Source: Paragonimus westermani
Lineage: Eukaryota; Platyhelminthes; Trematoda; Plagiorchiida; Troglotrematidae
Assembly: GCA_008508345.1 (NCBI GenBank)
Contig: QNGE01000758.1
Coordinates: forward strand, 36,616 to 100,615
Direction: 5' to 3'
DNA: 64,000 nt
Made by a program: the position numbers and the translations under genes. Below the pieces are notes generated by a model that saw only the letters and a program-made list of their open reading frames with translations, ran no database searches and was not told the origin of the DNA. This document shows, piece after piece, positions 13,001 through 24,800 of the stretch (position 1 is the stretch's first letter; each line of letters opens with the position of its first letter).

Positions 13001-15806
13001 GCTCAGAGTTTAATAACGCAGCACGTATGCCAAATTCTTCTAGAAACAAACGAAGTCTGATAGAAGTAAACAAAAGCAAAATGCTCATTACATTTAATGT
13101 GAAAGCAAATAACCGCTTGAAACGAACCGGAACATGTGCATACGATTGATTAGCAAGTAAATACAAAAAAATTCAAGATCATTTAATTACAAACAATGTG
13201 AAATTATCGCTTGATTCGGGACGAATGCAACTATTGGCAGTAAACGGAAGTTCGAGAAAGCTAAGTAATAACGATGCTAACAACAATAAATCGAGATCGC
13301 GATTTCGAATTACAGTTATCTCGGATGCTCCATAGGGTGATGGTGGTGGTGTAAAATTTGAAAATCTCCGAACATACTTGGGTAGCAAGCTGAAAAGTGC
13401 ACCAACGGCTCGGACGATGTAATAAGAACAGCCTGACTCAGCTGCGGGGTCGGAACCGATCGCACTAAGATATACCGGAGAGAGACAGCTTGCTAGAAAA
13501 TCAGGAAAATAAAACATCCCATGCCAGGGAACTCGGCGTCCATGGAAAAATGTTTCTAAGAAGGACTAAAGATTCCAACGCAGGTCTTGCCACTTTAGGA
13601 AGAATACGTTCACAATCATGTCTAACGAGTAGTTATGGTTGCGAGGGAAGTACCACCTCGGTGAACTAATTCGGCCGATACGACCGAAAATGTAACTCCA
13701 AGCGAATTGATAAACGACGAGGCAGAATAGTTGGGCTTCTCAAGCCCAGCGTTTCCATAATCAACTCCCCGGGTTGACGGTATAAAGCACAATTCGGTTA
13801 TACAGTGAGTTCGGTTCATAGCAGACCAAATCTGATGACGCACTACAGTGGATACTTAGTCTCTCCTGAACCGTGGTTTTACGAACATACTTTTTCCAAA
13901 TTGTTTGAATCTCAGGCTCGTTCCGACTATCTCTGCTATGAAGAGGATACAAGTTTTTCCGGGTATCCGGTAACAGGTAAAGCCGCTGTCAGGAAGTGAT
14001 CTTCTTGTGTCAGACTGACACCTGTGCAAATATGTCGGACCCAGCCAAACGATGTTTTGACCAGACTCTGATTGCAGATCATGGGTGGAAAGTCAGAGGA
14101 AGGGAGATATTGGTTTTATAACCCTACCAGCAGTGCGGAATAAGAACGCGAGACTTGGTTTCTGCACACTCAGTGGGTGACCAAAACGAATGTCATGTTA
14201 GCCATAAATGTGACCAGTCTGACAATCAACCAATCAGAAAGCAGAAACCTATTGATCCAATTTGACTAGACCACCAACAGCTGGTAGGACAAATAAGCAG
14301 TCGATAGTAGTCTAGAAGTACACCGACCATCTGCAACAGTGAGAACGCGGCCGCAACATCTCCCTTTTCGAGAAAAGCTGGTTACTCACATGTCATAAGA
14401 ATGTTTTCCGAGGTCAACACTTAAACATCTGATCGGTTGGCGAACACGATTAAATCTGCAAAGATCCAGTGTCTGAGGTGAATGGGGGTGTTTGGCATGT
14501 TGGCGTTGACGAGAATGTACCTAGCAATATGTCAATGGATAGTTGACTGTTAGTCCGTTGCTATTCCTGGCTATCATCAGCTCGCCGCCTCAAGTGATTG
14601 GAATGACGTATCCAGATGAGTTTTCCAAATTTCCTACTCGGTAGACAACATTACTCTTGCGACCTACAACTAGGCCTGGTAGCCAAACTTCCCCAGTGTG
14701 ACGCATATTCCGCACATAGACTGCATCTCCCGGTCGAAACCATCTGGAGCATGCTTCAAGATGCCTGTTGAACTGCGTCTCTATCAGCCTATTTCTGGAT
14801 TGATATTTGGCCGTATAGCGTCAAGTGGAATTCTCAACTGTCGTCCCAGAAATGCTTTAACCGGCGACTGCTGTTTCAGTATCGATGGGCTAGCTGTTGA
14901 ACAGTAGGCTCTCAGGAAAATAGTAATCCTTTCCTCTAATTTACCTCCTTCTTCCAGTTTCTGTAAGGCCCTCTTAAACGTATCTACAAATCTCTCCACT
15001 TGGCCATTAGACTGTGGATGATAAGCTGGCGTCAATACGTGATGAATACTATTGCTGACATAATAGGTTCAGAATTCCACTGAACTGAACTGTTGCGCAT
15101 TGTCCGTCACTAAAACTTTCGGAACACCAAATTGGGTGAATAGTCGTCGAAAGCGAGAAATAGTTGTTGACGTTGTAGCCATTCGCGTGGGAAAAACTTT
15201 TGGCCATTTTGGGTGTGCATCGACCGCTAATAAGTAGAAGAGTCTGTTCGATGGACCCGCAAAATCAAGGTGAACCCGGGAACAAGGTTTGTCAGCCTTT
15301 GACCATGTATATGGGGCACTTTTGCCGCCATTGCGCAATTTCCGCAAATTCGAACCAAAATTTCGATGTGACCGACAATTGCTGGCCAATAAACGTGACT
15401 GTGAGCTACCGATTTCATGCAGCTAATACCAAGATGGTCCGAATGTAGCTGCTGTAATACTGTTGGAATCAATACACGGTCTGCTAACACTAAACACTCG
15501 TTGGTCGCGGTAGGTGATTCCTTACGGCGAAAAATTGTTTCAATCTTTCACCTGTTGAACCAGTTAGCCAACCATTCTGGAGGCAGTGCACAACTTGCCG
15601 TAACAAAGCATCCTCCTCTGTTGTCTTTGCCACGATTTTGGCAGTTACAAGTAGATTACTGATCGAGTCTGAAAAACTTTTGTAAATTTCATCGTCTGTT
15701 GGTATTGATGAAATGATTGAATCCTCATTCAGCCTTGTGACCGTCTCCTTTGCTATGAAACGAGATAACGCATTTGCGTGTCTATGATGATGATGATGAT
15801 GATGAC

Positions 15807-15843
<37 letters not shown>

Positions 15844-18800
15844 TGTAATGTTTTCTTGAACCGGCCTTAAAAATGGTATCCTAGTAACATCGTGTCACAT
15901 CACTGTAATCGGTCAGTCGTGTGAGCCGGAATACCTTTCTTTCTGTCCAAAAACTGCCAATTTTATGGTCTGTATATAACGTAAACTTCCGCCCATGCAA
16001 CACTGGATTTTTTAACCGCAAATATGAGCACGGGCTCTTCCTTTTCGATCTGGCTGTAGTTCTTAATCGAATTTAGTGTGCGCGAAACATGTGACTGCTT
16101 TTTGTGAACCATTAGAAAATTTGTGCAGAATAACTGTTCGAATGCCGTACCGCGATGCATCTGCAGCAACACTTATTTCTAGTTTTGAGTCATAATGAGT
16201 TAAAAGCAAAGGAGAGGTCGAAATTTGTTTGATACATACGAATACCGGAAGGCTCATGATCACAGCCATGGACAATCCTTCGTACGCAAATGAGTCAATA
16301 GTGCACGAACATCATGCATATGAGGCACAAAATTATTGTAATAGTTTACCAGAACTAGGGATGATTGGAAGATAGTCTCATCTGTTAGGGGGGACATTTC
16401 TGTTGTAGCTTTCATCTTCTCTGGCCTACGACCCTCCCGGTCAATAAAGAAAGCCAGATATTGAACACTTTCCACAAAAAAGGAGCATTTGCTGGCCTTG
16501 ACGCGAAAACCATACTCTGGTACGTTTAAAAACCGAAGCAAGGTGTGTGCGATGACCTTCCACTGTGACACTGACAATAATGATGTCGTCCAAGTGAGCC
16601 ATTGCACACGTCAACCCACTTAACATTGTGTACATGATTCGCTGAAACACCGCCGGAGTACATCTCATACCAAATGGTAGACGGTTGAACTGGTACAGTC
16701 CACGATGTGTTAATGGTTAGAAACTGCTCACTACATGTATCAACTTCGACCTGTAGATGGGCCTCGGAAAAACTCAGAAAAAATTCTGCCACCGTTTAGC
16801 TTCGCGTACGGGTCCTTGGGAGCGGATATTGATGAGTCTCCAATGCTTCGTTCAGACTACGTGAGAAGTTGCCGCATAACCGTAGCGACCCATTTGCCTT
16901 CCTTATTACGACTATGGATTAATAACTCAAATTCTTTCCAACCGGTTCAACTCATCCTCCGACGAAGCAATAGCTGCACATGGAACCGATCTCTTAAGAC
17001 AGAAAACTGGTTTTGTACCTGAACGAAGATACAAGGTAGACTTTGCCTGTATACACCGACCAAGACCATCTTCAAAAAGGTATGACACTGTCCCTGCAAT
17101 TGTGAAATCATTTTTGTCTTTACGTCCGCGTCAACCTTGGCTTGTGATAGGCCGGCATAATTTTAGTAACTGGACAGACTTGACTACGGACTAAATTCAA
17201 TGGCACATTGAGTAATCTCAGTATATCGACCCAGCCTATACCCAATAAATTCAACTTAAGATAATTCGCAATGTAACAGATACCACTAGCATGTAAATTT
17301 CCATGTTGAAACTCCCATTTTAACTTTCCCACAAAGAGAATTTGAGTTCACGAGACGTTCCGTGCCACGTGATCGGTTTGTACGTATTTCGGTCTGTGTG
17401 AATGATCCTATGTTTGCTCTGAGATAAGTGTAACGTAAGAGGCTGTATCTACTTGTAGGTGCACTTTCGTACCATTCAGTAAAATTTCAACATATTTTCT
17501 GTTCCGTGAAATATCGCTATCGAATGCGGCGAAGACGACGTTAGATCGACTATCATAATAGGTCGACGTCTCTCTGGGCCCTCGTGAACGACTGGATGAA
17601 CATGTTATCCTACAACGAATTTCTCTGTGTACACGTTTCCCGAATTTTTGGCACATGAGACCCCCGAGATTTGCAAATTCGCACAAAATGCCATTCTCCA
17701 ATGTCAATACATGTTCGGTGGCCCTGCTGCGAATCCTGTTAACCGGATGCTTTCTGCTTTATTGATAACACACACACTGACGCTTTCGTCGCTGTTGTGC
17801 TTGCCTTCAAACAATATGGTACCGTTTTTTAATATTTATTCATCGTTGGCATTCATCTGTCACAGTCTAAAATGTCATGTCTGAATTCTTTTCTAACTGC
17901 GATAAAATAAGTGTACGGATATCCGCACACAAAAAAAAAATTAAGGTTTCAGATTGATCGTTCGTGAGATTTGACAGCTTGAACTTCTCACATTCACCAC
18001 CGACCACACCGGCGAATATTAGAAAGTCCTCCAATTATTGCTTATTGAGTTGCAAGCATTTAAATTAAGTACTGAACAACGAAATGAGTTCGCTGACAAT
18101 GCGAGTCAAACACTGTACAGTGTTCGTGAATGAACATTCACGTGGGTTCTTTAGCAGAACATGTTAACAATACTGAGCGTGTTCCACTGAGCCAAGCTTA
18201 TATGGAAGGAGTCGGATCTAAGTTTACTGCGTCCCGAGTCTTTGACTCAAAAGTCTGACCTGCGAGACAACACGATAAAAGATTTACTTGGGGGACCCTA
18301 CTCGGAGCTAGTGATTTAAGAGTCTGACTTACCTGGTAGTGAGACACTTGTATAGCTCGAGGGTGCAGTGAATAAAGCACTAATATGTGGTTCAGAACAC
18401 TAATGCGCGCAGCAGATGATTTCGAAGCTACAGCATGCTTTTAGGTGATACTGGGTGTTTTGTGACCGTACTGGATAAAAAACCAGCGGTCACATTCAAC
18501 TGTTGCGCGACCCGAGTGCACCTTGTTTGAAGGAACCTTTTCTAACCCGCTTCTTCCTGATTCGGAAGACAGCTGTGCTGCAATTATAATAACAGTTATG
18601 CTGTATGCTCATAGGATCATGCAGCATTCCCTAAGCACTTTTACGCGGTCAGTAGTAGGGCATGCTGTAGTTGCTTTCACCTGACTGCTCCCCTTTAGCC
18701 TGTCTGACAAGGTTGCATCTGAAAGGACCGGAGTTGTAGTCAACATAGCCCTCCGGATCGACGCCGTGTACAGGCCTGACCGCCACGTCAGGGTGGCAGA

Positions 18801-21800
18801 GTAGGTCAGTGTCGTCATGCCATCTCATAAGTAAAAATTATGGAAGTGTGAATTTATTTTTCAACTCATTTTCACAAATAAGAGAAAGATTTGAGTGTGC
18901 AGAGTTCATTAGGTTAAAAAGTGAGAGAAAACCATCAGAGGCTGTGAAAACATTCCGCAGTGTATCTTGCTGTTTTGGTTAATTAGGTCAAGAAGTTCGA
19001 TGCATTAAATATACGCGCATTTGCACGAAAAATTTAAACCGAGTCCAGTTAAAACACTCACTTGAAGCAGCGATCCACTGAATTTGTGAATATGAGAGTC
19101 TTGCCTCTGATCAATTTGAGTTTAATTAGAGCAATCAAGATGGTATACTTGTCATCTTCTTCCGCACTAAAAAAAACGAGGAGAATATAGCGTAGGCAAT
19201 CTAGGCAATCTTAGAGACGCCAGAATGACAGGCAGGTTTGTGTTTCAATTTTGGAGACTGGTTACATAGCACGTGGAAAGACTAAATCACAGGTAGGACC
19301 ATATGTAGTCATTTTTAAAAACAACCAACTCTTGCAAAATAGGAACTAAATCCCACAAACAATAAATGTTAGCTGAGAAAATCTCGCAAACAACTTGGGC
19401 GACGGAGGCGAGGTGCTGAAATAGTTTTAGAAGCATTCAATCCATCGAAACGATATTGATGATGTTCGTTGTACACGTTATTTTGTGCTATTTTATATGG
19501 TTATGCGGCTCCCATGATTTGTACCTAGTGTCGTTTTGGCACCTAACGTGTCCTGCGTTCTCCGAAAGTATATCTTGCCCTAATACGGCTTGCTTTTTCC
19601 TTGGTTGGGTGAGGCACATCGCTTAATGCCGGAGTAACACACACGCTCAATTTTGTGCCTTGTACGAAGCTAACCTTGCCTCGAACAACACACCGCTTCT
19701 CTCGCGACCTCCGTGGACACTGGCAACCTTACAGACTATGTCCTATTAATGTAGGTTACTTTGTTGATATTGTATCGAAGTCGTTTACCTGCTTATTTGG
19801 TATTTCTGTTCACCGCCAAGACTGTTCTAGTTGAGTTATTCCACAGTAATACTTATGAGTGAGTTTGTAACAGCGGACACGGCTTGAAATGCTAGTGGAC
19901 TGAAGGCTTAGTCTCCTCGAAGAATACCATTCAGATGTGAATAACCGGGTAGAAATCAAGGAATGCGCACCCGAGTAAACAGCGTGTAGACCAAAATCTA
20001 GTACTCTATACATAAATTGAATAATAAAAAACCGATCGTCCCGTAGTGATTCCAATAAAATCACCACTCACCTGATGCTGTACTGAGTAAGCTGCGTATC
20101 TGACGGAAGAAAAGCTTCATCTGGCAATTCAACACGGACCCAATCGCCGCCTTTGACCAAACAACGGCGAAGCGCCTTGGTGGTGTCGTCTAATGTCGCG
20201 GAGAGCAAAACAACCTACGATGCAAAAGATAGAGCTGTTGACACCGACAAAATAGCTGAAAGTCTACAAACAGATTGGGTTGAGCATATCTGGAATACAA
20301 CAAGTGACTAAAGATATCGTGTTCAGTTCGTTAAATCAGAGCATACGTCCACAAGAAACCTGCATATTAGCTGAACAATTGGGAAAAATATGCGAAAGAA
20401 ACAGTCTTGATCTGTCGTACTCGCCCGCTACCTGTCATGAAAATCCGTACAATGCAAATCAAAGCCATATTTAACGACCAGATGAAAAACTTTGCAGGCC
20501 CAGAGATAAATAACACTAGGTCATAGTTGGCTGGAGAATGAAATGGTACAAGCGCCCCTATCTGGTAGTCAGTCTAAGCTTAATTCATTCCATGAGTGAC
20601 CCAATAAATTAAACAACATTCGCTGACGACCTGGTGCACGAGCCAAAAGCTGGAAAATCATAATAACTATAGAGTGAGTGTTTTTAACTTCGGTAATAAG
20701 CCACAACATTCAACGACAAAATAGCTTTGACTAAGTTACGTGATGGTGACTAAAATTAGACAGGATTGCCCAGCAAACCAGGTTTTAAATGGGTCGCTCC
20801 AGACAGTTCCCATTATTTCGTGAGTCATGCACTTGAGCCAAGGAATCTGCGAAGTTCTGCGCGCCAACCTCCCTACGTAGCGTGAACCTCTAGGGTACAT
20901 GCGAAGTCGTTGATGTCCCGATACCCAAATCACAATCTCCATTTCTGCAAGCGAAAGCAGCTGGTATGTATCAGGGCTTTTAATATCCGCAAGCTCCGGC
21001 GAACGGATCAACAAACTGTTCTGGAGAGCGCTCTTTGGTAATGTGTGTGCTGGATCCCCGAAACAATCAGAAACGATCCCAGAGTTACCGTCTAATGTCA
21101 ACCGTGAATAATGCCACAGATCAGCCGTTCGTTTTCACGGTAGTTGGTAACGACATAGCCGTATCGTACGATCAAGCTGGAATGAGGATCCCACTGAGCT
21201 CAGAGTGAGGGCATAGCTTCCTTGGCTGAATCTCAATTAATGACTAATCATACACTAGCATTGGTATTTCGATCAAAATCTGTCCGAAAGAACGACGGAA
21301 ACAAACACCACTTTCTACACCAACACGTGTTGACAGGCAGCTAAATATATTTCCAGCTTTGGGCTGCTCCCATGAGTTCTGTAGCTTAGGATGTCGTTGA
21401 TTCTGAATGCAGTCTGCAGAGTGGCAGATTAAGGAGTACAGAAGCAAGAAAAACCACGCAAAAACGACGTAAGTTCACCGAAAGTCAACAACCCTAGGAA
21501 TACAGGTTCGCCAATGATCGCGATATTGGCATGTCTGAAAGCAATTCTTACCAGCAGCACTGTCATGAGTCTACAAAGTTGGCAGGCGGCACCTATCGTT
21601 TTCGCTTAGTAGCGTGGTCAATGAGTTTTTAGCTCGTGACCAAGTCATCTTCATCAACAATGTGGTTTCGTCCAACAGCCAGCAGCTATACTGAAGAATG
21701 CGCGACATGGCGGACAATCCGTCCATATGCAGAGTGCACAACCCAGCCGGCATAGACTAGGCATTCTCATTACCTCAACTATCGGTCGAAATCCTTCAAA

Positions 21801-24800
21801 TTTCCCAAATCGACGCTGTTAGACCGTCACGTTGTGTACACTATCAGCCTACTTATCTCAAGCTAACCGGCGAGGACAACGGTGGTCAAATAGGATTGAT
21901 TACACCTCTGATCTGTAAACAAAGACAGCGTTCACACGCGATGTAAACCTTCACTCTTGGTCGGCAAGCACTTACAACTCCATATAGAGTAAAACTCTAA
22001 AAATGAGCTACGTGCCCTCTCTATCATCGTAGGCACTTCGCCACTAATATTACAAGTCAATAAGATAAAAAGGATCAACAGTTTCAAGCGGCCTGCCTAA
22101 CACGAGGGAGATAAGAGCAGAGTTAGCTCTACTTTGCAACAACCCTACACTTCGGAAGTGCAAATTGCAGAGCAGCCGTATTTTTTAGTCGGTTCAGCAC
22201 ATACTACGGTTGCTAAGAGAAGTAAGCATAATAATGCCGTATGTACATTACATGTGGTCCAGCTATCTACGTGACAGGGGCGGAGCACCTGAGTGTTACT
22301 CCGGGAATACGACTTATCGTGTGGGATAACAGGGGTGCGAATGGAGGACGGTCATGAGAGGCTCCCACAAACGCTCAGTGTGAGTGGGATGGAAATAAAG
22401 TGGGTTCAACAAACTGATATATTTCAGCGATGGAGGCAGCAGCAAAGGTCAGTGGTTGTCGTCACGCTATGCCATCAATGGTGTTTCTGGTGACTATTGA
22501 CACTTAGCAACCCAGATGTCAATGGGTCATCTGACGATCTGTATCACGAAGTCAATTGTGGACAGAGATTGACCCCATAGCTGTTGACTATTGAAAATGC
22601 GACTGCTTCTACGACCGTAATTCGTCTGGAGCACGAATGTGGATTCCGATAATGCACTGGCAAGTGCCAAACTCACTCTGCAACTCGATCGAAGGCCACT
22701 TTGTCGTCAAACACCAATTGATGTGGCTAAACCGTAGGAGCACAAACCCACCAAGGCGCACTCACCTCTAGTCTAGGATCCCGCTCACCAAATGGTATTG
22801 AGGCATATACCTGGTACGGATAGTATAATTGGGTACTACCTTGTGTAACACTACTGTTCGTTCATCTGACAATCGTTGTCTGTGATCACTTCGATTTTCT
22901 TACGTTCGCCGACATATTCCATTCGGCAACTGGCAGGACTCAGTTCGCGTAGGTTTACGTAGGACGTCCAAAACTACCTATAAACCCCGAACGGGTTAGG
23001 ACAATTTAAACGAAACGCATGGAAGCAATTCTACAATATCATGTTCGCAGCCTATTAGGACGTACTCTATGATCTAATCTACTAGAAGATTGGACAGGAA
23101 AGGTGCGCCCATAGAATCACGCCCCACCCTGCTTGAGAAGCAGGGACGCTGAGTTGAACGACCGGCAAAAGCAGTGTTTATTTGAACCGGGTGTCTCATA
23201 ACGTTTCAATAAATTAATCGAAAATAACACTTTCGATTACAAGAACGCAGATATGTCAACGGGTCATTCCACACAGGAGGTAATCAAAAGCGCTATAGAC
23301 GGTATGGTTGGCCAGTTGGACTGCTTTTGCCAGTCGTTCAACTCAGCGTCCCGAGGGTCTCATGTAAGTTACGGACATTCCCACTATTGACTTTGCAAAC
23401 TACTTCGCTCACATCCGATTGCCTGTTACTCAGTGTTCCAACAAGACAGAATCGCCCTCGAGAGTTGCCGGTAGCTGTGACCTATTCCATCCGATAAGTT
23501 CATTGTGTCCACCAAGCCCCGCAAGCCACTCGAAGTTCTAAGCCAGCAGCCTTGTGAACTGATTCGTACTCGTTCGTTCACACGTCTTTGGGATAGAAAG
23601 AGTGTTAACCACTGAGTACAGTAAACTCGCCTCATACGTTTAGTTGACTAGGACCCAGCTATAGGATGCAACACCGTTTGTCATGCTGTTTAACGGTAGG
23701 TTAGACTGGAAGAGGCAGTCTGGTGGCTAACGTACGATTTGGGTTATAAGCATGGAAGATCGACTCTGCGGCGTGCTTTAATAGGCAACTGCCGGCTTTA
23801 TGGCCTAAGTCCAAAGAGCAATGAACAGCGTCGGTTGTGGACGCAATCTGGTGTGGCGGAGAATTGGTGTTAAAGGCACTCGTGCTGCGAATTCCTGTGC
23901 ACCAATGTAGTGTTTTTTTCTTTCCTCTCTACATCTTTCTCATCATAGACAGCAATACATCAGTGGTTCACACTAATGCTTCATCATCATCATCATAACA
24001 GCAATGAGCCTGACCAAAAGGTACTGTGGCTCGGGCCGCCGCTCACCTCAACAGTGACGTGGGATATCTTGGAAGGAAAGAGTACTACGAAGGACAACAA
24101 AGATTAAAGAAGACTAAGCGGAAGAACTAGAAATGGTATGGATACAGGTACGCCATTGACTGCGACACATCGCCATCTCGGATAGCGTCTCTAACCAGCG
24201 GTTTGAGTGATCACGAGGACCCCATCCAGGCAGGCGATGCCTGCCCACTTTGCTCAATGGAGCAGTCAAAGTCTGCATATTTCGTGACCACGTTGTTGCT
24301 TGACCACCACGCGGTTTTACCCAACTGTTGGTGGCCTCAGTATATAATGCCCGGTACGGTAAACGCTCAGCTGGCATACGGAGCACTAATGCTTAACTGC
24401 CACAACCATAAAGAAAAAGCAAACCCTATATAGGAAGAGAAAGAAGGAAAAAGGTGACGGGAAGGGACCTAACTACTACATTCAACATCAAGGTGCCTAC
24501 ACCCTGCAAAAACACAACCGAGCTGCAAGTGAGAGTAAGGCGTCATCAGCGAGACAGCTGATGCAGACCACCATTTTTTCTTTCCCTTCTTTTCATTTGC
24601 AAGAGTAGGTTTGCCCCGCATATAGATCATACATTAAATACGCTCAAAAGAATAAACAAGGCATCGTAGACAGCGTTATTTAAGCTATCTGAACTACTGT
24701 CCGTTGAGGCGTATGGGGACGTGATACGGTGTGTTGACAGAAGTTGAATGAGGTACTAATTCTGACGGCGCAGAAGTTACCATCCACTGAGATCAAATCG

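Larger units (their letters stand above)
13057..19061 (-). other. Helicase intron 5, 6.0 kb
   Basis: This contains the K02A2.6-like gypsy element (14570-17710) and a GAT microsatellite. Positions 13060-14560 and 17710-19060 hold only short unassignable frames; AT-rich stretches and a poly-A run near 17931-17941 are the only visible structure. Confidence 0.75.

Noticed and set aside
13179..13517. 112-codon minus-strand frame next to helicase exon 6, considered as an extra exon
   Set aside because: Exon 5 joins exon 6 exactly in frame and the family has no room for these residues.
15200..15662. Plus-strand frames of 82 and 81 codons
   Set aside because: They are shadows of the gypsy integrase on the minus strand.
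20736..21101. 121-codon minus-strand frame in helicase intron 3
   Set aside because: It does not belong to the helicase and matches no transposon domain I know; no other support.
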